Positions 1 to 4,820 of a stretch of 8,886 nt of DNA are shown one piece after another. The translations under genes were made by a program, and so were the position numbers. This DNA comes from an uncultured Acidimicrobiaceae bacterium. Its GTDB lineage: Bacteria; Actinomycetota; Acidimicrobiia; Spongiisociales; UBA5794. The DNA is taken from positions 1-8,886 of the forward strand of contig CAMYJM010000084.1 of the NCBI GenBank assembly GCA_947258635.1, given 5' to 3'. Below the pieces are notes generated by a model that saw nothing but the letters and a program-made list of their open reading frames with translations, made no database searches and had not been told where the DNA came from. How positions within the stretch are numbered: position 1 is the first letter of the stretch; the number at the start of each line of letters is the position of its first letter.

Positions 1-313
1 GCACCACATCGACGTGGCCGCACAGAATCAGTGTCGGGCCCGGACGGCTGCCGACGAGGCGGCCGGCAACGATCGGCAGCTCGGTGCGGTCGACTTCGAT
101 GCCCGTGAAGTCGGGGTCGGTTTCGATATCGCTGAGCGGAACCACCAGGCGCTCGATCTGCAGCCCAATGTCGGCCAGGATCTCCGCCACCAAATCCTGC
201 ACGGCGAACTCGTCACCCGTGATCGACGGGACCGCGATCAACGAGGCCAGGTCACGCTCGATCCGGCTGGGGTCGGCAGTGCTCATCGGCGCAACACCGG
301 TCGGGTCAGACAT
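1..313 (-). CDS. M20-family zinc peptidase/deacylase (ArgE/DapE type), N-terminal part
   Basis: Only the first 104 residues are present; the gene runs off the left edge. The segment PSITGDE (residues 29-35) is the usual first conserved block of M20 metallohydrolases, and LILCGHVDVV (95-104) is their first zinc motif, with H100 and D102 as expected metal-site residues. The family removes N-acyl groups from amino acids or cleaves small peptides (acetylornithine deacetylase, succinyl-diaminopimelate desuccinylase, carboxypeptidase G2); the substrate cannot be told from this fragment. The ATG at 313 is chosen because GGAGG lies six bases upstream. It overlaps the end of the amidinohydrolase gene by 31 bases. 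A second ATG at 286 forms a perfect ATGA overlap with that gene's stop but has no Shine-Dalgarno sequence. Either way the two genes are translationally coupled, which suggests a shared pathway, perhaps in arginine-derivative catabolism (inference). Confidence 0.85.
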   Translation of the reverse strand, partial: MSDPTGVAPMSTADPSRIERDLASLIAVPSITGDEFAVQDLVAEILADIGLQIERLVVPLSDIETDPDFTGIEVDRTELPIVAGRLVGSRPGPTLILCGHVDVV

Positions 314-1140
314 GTAGGGCCTCCAGTTCCATTGAGCGCGATCTCCTCACCGGCGAACACGTGCACGTCGACCCCCTTCCGCTCCATCGCGGCCCGGGTC
401 ATCGGGTTGCCGTCCACAGCCATCACGACGCCGGGGCGCACAGCCAGGACGTTGGTCGCGAGCGTGGCGACCTCCTCCGGCGGCACGGCGATCAACTGCA
501 CACCGAGGTCACTCAGCAGGCCGTGCAACCCTGCGGGCAGCGCAGGCTGTTCAACCACCGCCAGTTCGTCGGAGACCATGGAGACAGTGCTCATGAGGTG
601 CATGCAGGCCGCCGGCCCGATGCCATAGGCCACGTCGAATACGTGAAGCTTCTCCCCGAGCAGCGGCATGAGCTGGTCGATACCGACCTGATTGGTTCGC
701 AACGTTCTGCCGACACACACGATGTCGGGCCGCAGCCACAGCACATCTCCACCATCGACGGTTCCCGGCGCCTCGATACGGCCGACGATCGGTATGCCAT
801 TCCTCTCAAACCAGGCGGCCAGCACGGCTTCCTCGCCGCGGCGGCCCGGCTTGCCGGAGCGCAGCAGGATCGCCCCCCGGTCTGTTACGAGCGCCGGGTC
901 GTAGGTGTATATCTGATCCGGGTAAGGAGAGTCGGCGTCGAGATGATGCACCGTCGCCCCGAGCGAGCCCAGGGTGGCGACAAACTCGTCGTGCTCTCGG
1001 TGCGCCACGGCGAGATCGACCGGATGCAGGTAGCCGCAGGCCGGGTCGGCGAAGGCGGACCCGAAGGCCGCCGTGGGGCGCTGCACCAGGACGTGCTCTA
1101 GAGGAGCCACCATCGAGGAAACACCAAACGGGACGGACAT
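283..1140 (-). CDS. Dimethylarginine dimethylaminohydrolase-like amidinohydrolase
   Basis: The 285-residue protein belongs to the amidinotransferase/DDAH superfamily (COG1834 type), cytosolic enzymes that hydrolyse the guanidino group of methylarginine, arginine or related compounds to a ureido product plus an amine. Visible signatures are the N-terminal MSVPFG and VLVQRP blocks (1-21), DPALVTDRGAILLR (81-94), the acidic GTVDGGDVLW block (126-135), CMHLMS with the presumed catalytic H181, and the C-terminal GGPTCLTRP with the nucleophilic cysteine at C277. The length fits the family. The reading frame stays open far upstream, but homologues begin at this MSxPFG block and the upstream part runs through a tRNA gene and hairpins, so the ATG at 1140 is the sensible start, although no Shine-Dalgarno sequence is visible. 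Its end overlaps the M20 peptidase start. Substrate is uncertain: DDAH, arginine deiminase-like or another guanidino hydrolase are all possible. Confidence 0.85.
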   Translation of the reverse strand: MSVPFGVSSMVAPLEHVLVQRPTAAFGSAFADPACGYLHPVDLAVAHREHDEFVATLGSLGATVHHLDADSPYPDQIYTYDPALVTDRGAILLRSGKPGRRGEEAVLAAWFERNGIPIVGRIEAPGTVDGGDVLWLRPDIVCVGRTLRTNQVGIDQLMPLLGEKLHVFDVAYGIGPAACMHLMSTVSMVSDELAVVEQPALPAGLHGLLSDLGVQLIAVPPEEVATLATNVLAVRPGVVMAVDGNPMTRAAMERKGVDVHVFAGEEIALNGTGGPTCLTRPVLRR

Positions 1141-1210
1141 GGGAAGAGGATAGGTGGGCTCCGTCGAGTCAGAATCGGGCACATCCTCCCGCACGCCTCC
1201 GTTTCCCCCC

Positions 1211-1278
1211 TCCCTGCTCGGCGACTCCGTCGCCGGCAGGGACCTTCCCCCCAACGCTCGGCAAGCCTCGCTGGGGGG
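1211..1278. repeat. REP-like pair of strong hairpins in the DDAH leader
   Basis: Two adjacent palindromes occupy the space between tRNA-Ser(GGA) and the amidinohydrolase gene. The first (1211-1242) pairs CCCTGC-GGCGAC with GTCGCC-GCAGGG around a three-base loop, with a small bulge. The second (1247-1278) pairs CCCCCCA with TGGGGGG around a GC-rich loop. The arrangement of two neighbouring, unequal GC-rich hairpins between genes is typical of REP/BIME-type intergenic repeats. It could also act as a terminator or RNA-stability element for transcripts running leftward. Only one copy is in the window, so the repeat status is inference. Confidence 0.55.
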
Positions 1279-1288
1279 ACACACATGC

Positions 1289-1436
1289 GGCGGAGGGAGT
1301 GGGATTCGAACCTTATCCGCCCGAACCAACAGCCGGGCAACCCGGACTTTCGCACGGCGCCCGAACCCCTGCTCGCGGGCATAAGGATCGCTTTGTGGGT
1401 TCCACACTGAGCGGAATCCACCGTGATAGAAGAACG
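1289..1436 (-). repeat. tRNA-Ser-associated element, copy downstream of tRNA-Ser(GGA)
   Basis: This 148-base segment follows the discriminator base of tRNA-Ser(GGA). Reading leftward on the minus strand it contains an antisense copy of the tRNA variable arm and T-stem (1402 to 1388), the block GATCC-TTATGCCCGCGA (about 1389 to 1372), a GC-rich middle, then CCCGGCT (1337-1331), GCGGATAAG, and a direct repeat of the tRNA T-loop and 3' acceptor strand. That 23-base direct repeat (1290-1312) is identical to the tRNA 3' end at 1436-1458. The same order is found after tRNA-Ser(CGA) and, damaged, in the pseudogene at 4510-4663. The T-stem of the fragment is broken (AAGG against CCCAC), so it is not a tRNA itself. 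Confidence 0.75.
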
Positions 1437-1468
1437 CGGAGGGAGTGGGATTCGAACCCACGAAGCGA
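1388..1468. repeat. Inverted repeat linking tRNA-Ser(GGA) to its downstream element
   Basis: The arms are 1454-1468, inside the tRNA (variable-arm 3' strand, T-stem 5' strand and start of the T-loop), and 1388-1402, in the downstream element. They are complementary at 14 of 15 positions. In a read-through transcript this helix would compete with the tRNA variable arm and T-arm. An equivalent repeat is present at the tRNA-Ser(CGA) locus at the same relative place but with different bases. Confidence 0.75.
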
Positions 1469-1527
1469 CTTACACCGCTTACGCGCTTTCCAGGCGCGCG
1501 CACTAGGCCAGACTATGCGATCCCTCC
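1437..1527 (-). tRNA. tRNA-Ser (anticodon GGA)
   Basis: The 91-base minus-strand gene folds as a class II serine tRNA. The acceptor strands are GGAGGGA and TCCCTCC with discriminator G. The anticodon stem CGCGC/GCGCG encloses the loop CTGGAAA, giving anticodon GGA, which reads UCC and UCU. The long variable arm pairs AAGCG with CGCTT, and the T-arm is GTGGG-TTCGAAT-CCCAC. The 3' flank after the discriminator is CGTTC, so CCA is not encoded. It is transcribed divergently from tadA, and its promoter lies in the tadA leader. Downstream on the same strand come a tRNA-derived repeat element and the DDAH gene. Confidence 0.96.
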
Positions 1528-1539
1528 TAAGGTTCCGGA

Positions 1540-1545
1540 ATTGTA
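1540..1545 (-). promoter_or_regulatory. Probable -10 box of tRNA-Ser(GGA)
   Basis: The minus strand reads TACAAT 12 bases before the 5' end of the tRNA. The same hexamer precedes both tRNA-Ser(CGA) copies by 10 bases, which supports a promoter role. The box abuts the Shine-Dalgarno-like AGAGGG of tadA on the other strand, so the two divergent units share about 30 bases. No clear -35 box is seen. Confidence 0.6.
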
Positions 1546-1558
1546 GAAGAGGGCACTG

Positions 1559-2029
1559 GTGGTTGAATCCGGCGACAACGATTTCAAAACAGCAATGCGA
1601 TTGGCCTTGGGCCAGGCCACCATTGCCGGCGACTACGGCGATGTTCCCGTCGGCGCCGTGTTGCTCAATCGAGCGGGCGATGTCGTGGCGGCGGCTCACA
1701 ATCGACGAGAGGTCGACAGCGACGCCACGGCCCACGCCGAGATGATTGCGATCTCGATGGCGTCCCGGGCTCAGGGCGACTGGAGACTCGACGGGCACAC
1801 CCTCGTGGTCACCCTCGAACCGTGCGCCATGTGCGCCATGGCGGCGGTGTGGGCGCGGCTCGAGCGGATCGTCTTCGGAGCCACCGACCTGAAGACCGGC
1901 GCCGCCTGGAGCCTCTACAACATCCCTCAGGACGAGCGCCTCAACCATCGCATCGACTTGGTGAGCGGTGTCCTCGAGGACGAGTCCTCCGCGCTGCTCA
2001 CGGACTTCTTCGCAGAGCGGCGGCCGTGA
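1559..2029 (+). CDS. tadA: tRNA adenosine(34) deaminase
   Basis: The 156-residue protein is a cytidine/deoxycytidylate-deaminase-fold enzyme. It should deaminate A34 to inosine in the wobble position of tRNA-Arg(ACG), in the cytoplasm. The zinc and catalytic motif HAEM is at residues 59-62 (H59 ligand, E61 proton shuttle) and PCAMC at 88-92 supplies the two cysteine ligands. VPVGAVL (29-35) and the H80-to-E87 stretch LVVTLEPC are also typical. Length is normal for TadA. The GTG at 1559 is chosen because AGAGGG lies five bases upstream; an ATG at codon 13 is the alternative. It is divergent from tRNA-Ser(GGA) and is followed by a long inverted repeat. Guanine deaminase or another CDA-family enzyme is unlikely given the motif spacing. 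Confidence 0.93.
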   Translation: MVESGDNDFKTAMRLALGQATIAGDYGDVPVGAVLLNRAGDVVAAAHNRREVDSDATAHAEMIAISMASRAQGDWRLDGHTLVVTLEPCAMCAMAAVWARLERIVFGATDLKTGAAWSLYNIPQDERLNHRIDLVSGVLEDESSALLTDFFAERRP

Positions 2030-2037
2030 TCCGCGTT

Positions 2038-2089
2038 CGTTCGTTGTGCTTAATCGTGCCCTATTTGCCGTGATTAAGCACAACGAACG
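2038..2089. repeat. Perfect 18-bp inverted repeat between tadA and padR
   Basis: CGTTCGTTGTGCTTAATC (2038-2055) and its exact reverse complement (2072-2089) flank a 16-base loop. The stem is much more AT-rich than the surroundings and has no U-tract after it. It starts nine bases after the tadA stop and ends 38 bases before the PadR start. It could be a bidirectional terminator, a dispersed palindromic repeat or a binding site; the sequence alone does not decide. Confidence 0.8.
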
Positions 2090-2104
2090 CTCAAAACCTC
2101 TGGA

Positions 2105-2127
2105 ACTACCGTGCAATAGGTGGTAGT
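2105..2127 (+). promoter_or_regulatory. Candidate operator and ribosome-binding region of the PadR gene
   Basis: ACTACC (2105-2110) and GGTAGT (2122-2127) form a six-base inverted repeat with an 11-base gap immediately before the ATG at 2128. AGGTGG (2118-2123), the likely Shine-Dalgarno sequence, lies inside it. PadR regulators usually bind dyads at their own promoter, so autoregulation is plausible, but the short arms make this tentative. Confidence 0.35.
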
Positions 2128-2478
2128 ATGCAACGTATGGTACATGACAACGTCGGGCACCATAGCCAGCTGCTCAAAGGGTTGCTGGAGATGTGTTTGC
2201 TCGCCGTCGTCAACGAAGGGCCGAGCTACGGATACGAAATGGTCCAGAAGCTCAAAGACCGCCAGATCGCCGTCGCCGGCGAAGCGAGCATCTATCCGGT
2301 GCTCCGCCGCCTCGGCAAGCGGGGCCTCGTCGAGAGCTATCTCGAGGACTCCCCCAGCGGCCCGGCCCGCAAGTACTACAGGATCACGCCGGCCGGCCGG
2401 GACCTGCTGAAAGAGTGGGTCGGTGACTGGCAGGCGCTGAGGAACGGGGTAGATGATGTATTGCAAGATCGGTCCTAG
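2128..2478 (+). CDS. PadR-family transcriptional regulator
   Basis: The 116-residue protein has the PadR winged-helix domain: LLKGLLEMCLLAVV (15-28), GPSYGYEMVQKL (31-42), SIYPVLRRLGKRGLV (54-68) and the wing with RKYYRITPAGRDLL (81-94). The C-terminal helix (95-110), used for dimerisation, is short, as in PadR subfamily 1. Such proteins are usually ligand-responsive repressors of adjacent membrane or transport genes. The ATG at 2128 is preferred because AGGTGG is four bases upstream; an ATG at 2137 is possible. The NfeD-like gene starts 36 bases after its stop, so PadR probably belongs to the same operon and may control it (inference). The inducer is unknown. Confidence 0.9.
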   Translation: MQRMVHDNVGHHSQLLKGLLEMCLLAVVNEGPSYGYEMVQKLKDRQIAVAGEASIYPVLRRLGKRGLVESYLEDSPSGPARKYYRITPAGRDLLKEWVGDWQALRNGVDDVLQDRS

Positions 2479-2514
2479 TCCCAAGCGGAACGCGCTGGAC
2501 GAGGCGAGCCGCTC

Positions 2515-3141
2515 ATGATCTGGATCTACATCGCGGCAGCCATCTTCGGAGGTGGGTTTGTTCTGCCGGCCCTCATCGGATCACTTGATCTCGACACGGA
2601 CGCCGACTTCGATTTCGACACCGATATCGATGTAGACGTCGACATGGATCTCGATACCGATACGGACTTCGACGGAGATGCTTCATTCGCCGGTACTGTC
2701 GGCGGCATCGGCGACTGGGTGGCTTCGCTGCTCACGTTCCGTGCGTTGATCTTCTTCGCGGCCTTCTTCGGAGCAGCCGGAATAGTCCTGACAGTCCTCG
2801 GCTACTCGGAGCCGGTTCCCTTGCTGACAGCCCTGGCTCTCGGTGGAGTTGCCGGCGTGGTGAACGCTCGACTGATGCGCTACCTGAAGCGATCAGAGAT
2901 GACGTCCCACGTGAGCGACCGAGAACTGTCCGGCACAACGGCACGGGTCGTGCTGCCGATCGCTCGGGAGCGCCGCGGGCGAGTCGAGATCGACCTGGGT
3001 GGGCAACCCACATACATGGTGGCGTTGCCGTATCGGCGTGATGCCGCCGAACTAGCGCCGGGTGATCAAGTTGTAGTTGTTGAAGTCAGGCAGGGGACAG
3101 CGTACGTGACCCCGCTGCCCAGTTTCGAAGGAGGTAAGTAG
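2515..3141 (+). CDS. NfeD-like membrane protein with an Asp-rich segment
   Basis: This 208-residue protein is the expected partner of the flotillin encoded next. A first hydrophobic helix (2-22) is followed by a striking acidic stretch (24-55) in which aspartate occupies almost every second position, with alternating hydrophobic or Thr residues. Two further hydrophobic segments (about 76-96 and 101-118) and a C-terminal soluble domain (about 136-200) with the pattern of an NfeD OB fold follow, including GTTARV, GRVEID and PGDQVVVVEV. NfeD proteins paired with flotillins (YuaF/YuaG, YqiJ/YqiK) help build membrane microdomains. The acidic repeat probably faces outward and could bind calcium or another divalent cation (inference). 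Its stop codon directly abuts the flotillin ATG, and the flotillin Shine-Dalgarno sequence is in its last codons. Confidence 0.85.
   Translation: MIWIYIAAAIFGGGFVLPALIGSLDLDTDADFDFDTDIDVDVDMDLDTDTDFDGDASFAGTVGGIGDWVASLLTFRALIFFAAFFGAAGIVLTVLGYSEPVPLLTALALGGVAGVVNARLMRYLKRSEMTSHVSDRELSGTTARVVLPIARERRGRVEIDLGGQPTYMVALPYRRDAAELAPGDQVVVVEVRQGTAYVTPLPSFEGGK
3128..3135 (+). promoter_or_regulatory. Strong Shine-Dalgarno sequence of the flotillin gene
   Basis: AAGGAGGT sits inside the last codons of the NfeD-like gene, six bases before the flotillin ATG. It is the best ribosome-binding site in the window and suggests that flotillin is made in excess over its partner. Confidence 0.8.
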
Positions 3142-4431
3142 ATGGGTATTTTAGCCGTAATCGCTGCATTCTTAGTAGTGATCGTGATAGTCGCCCTCAT
3201 GGCGATCAAGAGCCTGGTGGTCATCTGCCCACCCAACCGGGTGGCGGTCATCTCAGGACGTAATCGGGGAATCACCGATGGTCGTACGGTCGGCTATCGC
3301 GTGATCAAGGGTGGTCGCACCATCCGGATCCCCATTCTGGAGAAGGTCGACTACATGGACCTGAACACGATCTCGATCGATGTTGCGGTCAGCAATGCAT
3401 ACTCCAAGGGAGCCATCCCGCTGGACGTGCAGGGCGTGGCCAACATCAAGGTGTCGAGCCGGGAGGGGCTGCTGGAGAACTCCGTCGAGCGATTCCTCGG
3501 ACGGGGCGTTGACTTCATCCAGAAAATTGCCAAGGAGAACCTCGAGGCGAACCTGCGAGGCGTGCTGTCGACGTTGACCCCCGAAGAGGTGAACGAGGAC
3601 CGGCTCAAGTTCGCCCAGACCTTGATCGACGAGGCGGACGACGACATCAAGACGCTCGGACTCGAGCTCGACGTCCTGAAGATTCAGAACGTGACCGATC
3701 AAGTCGGCTACCTCGAGGCCGTGGGTCGCCGGCGCACCGCCCAGGTGCTCAAGGAAGCCCGCGAGTCGGAAGCTCAGCAAGAGGCCGACGCCGAAGAGGC
3801 CGAAGCACTCGGGCGCCGGCGCGCCGAGCTCGCACGGGTCGATTCCGACCTGGCGATCGTTGAGGAGCGCAACAAGCTCCGGGTGCGCTCTGCCCAGCTC
3901 GAAGCCCTGGCCCTCGCCGAGGAGGAAGAGGCCAAGGTGGCCGGCGCCAAGGCACGGGTCGTCGCCGAGCAGGGGCTCGAGCAGGAGCGCATCCAGCTCC
4001 AGCAACGCCGTCTCGAAGCCGATGTTGTCGCTCCCGCTCAGGCCGAGAAGGAGGCTCTCGAGCTTCAGGCGAAGGGACAGGCCGCCAAGATCATCGAGGA
4101 CGGCGCCGCCCAGGTGAAGGTACTCGAACAGTTGACGGCGCAATACAACGCTGCCGGCGCCAGTGCCCAGGACATATTCGTCTTGAACATGCTCCCCGAG
4201 CTGGTCGAGCGGATCACGGACACGGTGAAGGGCATCGACATCGACCGCATCACCGTAATCGACGGTGGCAACGGCAGCGGAGGCGGAGCGCTCCCGGGAT
4301 TGGCGAGCCAGATGCCGGCCGCGGTGATCTCGATCAATGAGCAGATCGAGGCCGCCACCGGAGTGAACATCCTCGATTCGCTCGTCAAGGACAGTGCATC
4401 CGCAGTACCGGCACTCGACACGACCGCCTGA
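3142..4431 (+). CDS. Flotillin-like SPFH-domain protein
   Basis: The 429-residue protein has an N-terminal membrane hairpin or helix (3-30), an SPFH/PHB domain (about 30-190, with NRVAVISGR, DVQGVANIKV and LKIQNVTD), and a long Ala/Glu-rich coiled coil (about 195-325) of the flotillin type. A C-terminal segment (about 345-429) includes MLPELVERI and a Gly-rich linker (376-383) before a hydrophobic amphipathic tail. Flotillins oligomerise on the inner face of the membrane and organise microdomains that affect signalling, secretion and fluidity. The gene follows the NfeD-like partner with no gap. The order NfeD then flotillin is that of yuaF-yuaG in Bacillus and yqiJ-yqiK in E. coli. The family is clear; whether it is closer to FloT or YqiK was not determined, so no symbol is given. 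Confidence 0.93.
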   Translation: MGILAVIAAFLVVIVIVALMAIKSLVVICPPNRVAVISGRNRGITDGRTVGYRVIKGGRTIRIPILEKVDYMDLNTISIDVAVSNAYSKGAIPLDVQGVANIKVSSREGLLENSVERFLGRGVDFIQKIAKENLEANLRGVLSTLTPEEVNEDRLKFAQTLIDEADDDIKTLGLELDVLKIQNVTDQVGYLEAVGRRRTAQVLKEARESEAQQEADAEEAEALGRRRAELARVDSDLAIVEERNKLRVRSAQLEALALAEEEEAKVAGAKARVVAEQGLEQERIQLQQRRLEADVVAPAQAEKEALELQAKGQAAKIIEDGAAQVKVLEQLTAQYNAAGASAQDIFVLNMLPELVERITDTVKGIDIDRITVIDGGNGSGGGALPGLASQMPAAVISINEQIEAATGVNILDSLVKDSASAVPALDTTA

Positions 4432-4441
4432 GGCAAACACC

Positions 4442-4478
4442 GATGAACGGGCGGAGCGAAGGCTCCGCCCCGTTCATC
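4442..4478 (+). terminator. Strong hairpin after the flotillin gene
   Basis: GATGAACGG-GCGGAGC pairs with GCTCCGC-CCCGTTCATC around a GAAG tetraloop, with one bulged base, giving about 16 pairs. It starts ten bases after the flotillin stop and lies just before the serine tRNA promoter. There is no U-tract, as is common in high-GC Actinobacteria, so it is a probable intrinsic terminator or RNA-end stabiliser. Confidence 0.7.
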
Positions 4479-4493
4479 CTCTGGGCGCGTAGG

Positions 4494-4499
4494 TACAAT
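4494..4499 (+). promoter_or_regulatory. -10 box of the upstream (broken) tRNA-Ser copy
   Basis: TACAAT is placed ten bases before the tRNA 5' end. It is identical to the box of the intact copy, so the broken copy is probably still transcribed. No convincing -35 box is seen. Confidence 0.55.
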
Positions 4500-4509
4500 C
4501 CGCCCCTCC

Positions 4510-4663
4510 GGAGGGATGGCCGAGCGGACGAAGGCGGCAGTCTCGAAAACTGTTGAACCGGTTTTAGCCGATCCATGCCCGACCACTTCTGCCTCCGCGC
4601 CGCTACGGGCCGCGTAGCCCGGCTCGTGGTTTCGCGGAGAAGGTTCGAATCCCACTCCCTCTG
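4510..4663 (+). pseudogene. Broken tRNA-Ser(CGA) copy fused to a tRNA-derived element
   Basis: Bases 4510-4566 are identical to the first 57 bases of the intact tRNA-Ser(CGA). The proper variable-arm 3' strand and T-arm are then missing, replaced by about 74 unrelated-looking bases that align with the downstream element of the other loci: CCGATCC-ATGCCCG, then CCCGGCTCG (4618-4626), then GCGGAGAAGG. It ends in a T-loop plus acceptor strand (about 4643-4662). The T-stem is broken, and the last acceptor base is T instead of C, so the first pair is a mismatch. Compared with the intact locus, the sequence lacks exactly the hairpin bounded by ACCGG repeats at 4758-4762 and 4816-4820. A functional tRNA is very unlikely, but an RNA with a long insert closed by the acceptor stem is conceivable. 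Confidence 0.75.
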
Positions 4664-4685
4664 CCTCGGGTCCTCGACCTGTAGG

Positions 4686-4691
4686 TACAAT
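4686..4691 (+). promoter_or_regulatory. -10 box of tRNA-Ser(CGA)
   Basis: TACAAT lies ten bases before the mature 5' end of the intact tRNA, inside the 78-base duplicated block. Transcription should begin close to the tRNA end. Confidence 0.6.
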
Positions 4692-4701
4692 CCGCCCCTC
4701 C

Positions 4702-4791
4702 GGAGGGATGGCCGAGCGGACGAAGGCGGCAGTCTCGAAAACTGTTGAACCGGTTTTACCGGTTCCGTGGGTTCGAATCCCACTCCCTCCG
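4702..4791 (+). tRNA. tRNA-Ser (anticodon CGA)
   Basis: The 90-base gene folds as a class II serine tRNA. The acceptor is GGAGGGA with TCCCTCC and discriminator G. The D-stem is GCC/GGC, and the anticodon stem GCAGT/ACTGT has loop CTCGAAA, giving anticodon CGA for UCG codons. The long variable arm pairs GAACCGG with CCGGTTC, and the T-arm is GTGGG-TTCGAAT-CCCAC. The next bases are CCATGAA, so CCA may be encoded; the same bases reappear at the pfk start codon. A broken duplicate lies directly upstream and a tRNA-derived element directly downstream. Confidence 0.96.
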
Positions 4792-4820
4792 CCATGAACG
4801 AAACGAACCCACGGAACCGG
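4759..4820. repeat. Perfect 17-bp inverted repeat linking tRNA-Ser(CGA) to its element
   Basis: CCGGTTCCGTGGGTTCG (4759-4775) is tRNA sequence: variable-arm 3' strand, T-stem 5' strand and start of the T-loop. Its exact reverse complement is at 4804-4820, beyond the tRNA end, with a 28-base loop. The resulting hairpin would be more stable than the tRNA arms it displaces, so it could interfere with folding of an unprocessed transcript. The broken upstream copy lacks precisely this hairpin. Confidence 0.85.

Larger units (their letters stand above)
4489..4758 (+). repeat. Tandem duplication of the tRNA-Ser(CGA) promoter and 5' half
   Basis: Positions 4489-4566 and 4681-4758 are identical over 78 bases, at an offset of 192. 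The repeat holds the TACAAT promoter box and the tRNA from its 5' end to the variable-arm loop. The perfect match indicates a recent duplication or continuing gene conversion. Outside this block the first copy diverges and has lost its 3' half. Confidence 0.9.

Noticed and set aside
1141..1503. Upstream extension of the DDAH reading frame
   Set aside because: It runs through the hairpins, the repeat element and part of tRNA-Ser(GGA) in antisense. Homologues begin at the MSxPFG block at 1140.
1313..2116. Minus-strand open frame across tadA and the tRNA
   Set aside because: TadA on the plus strand has all zinc and catalytic motifs; the opposite frame has no recognisable domain.
3253..4440. 395-codon open frame opposite the flotillin gene
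   Set aside because: It is a shadow of the Ala/Glu-rich coiled coil in GC-rich DNA. The plus strand encodes a complete flotillin with a strong ribosome-binding site.
4567..4640. Self-splicing intron in the broken tRNA-Ser copy
   Set aside because: The insert is only about 74 bases, far too short for a group I or II intron, and lies in the variable arm instead of the anticodon loop. The remaining T-stem would not pair after removal.
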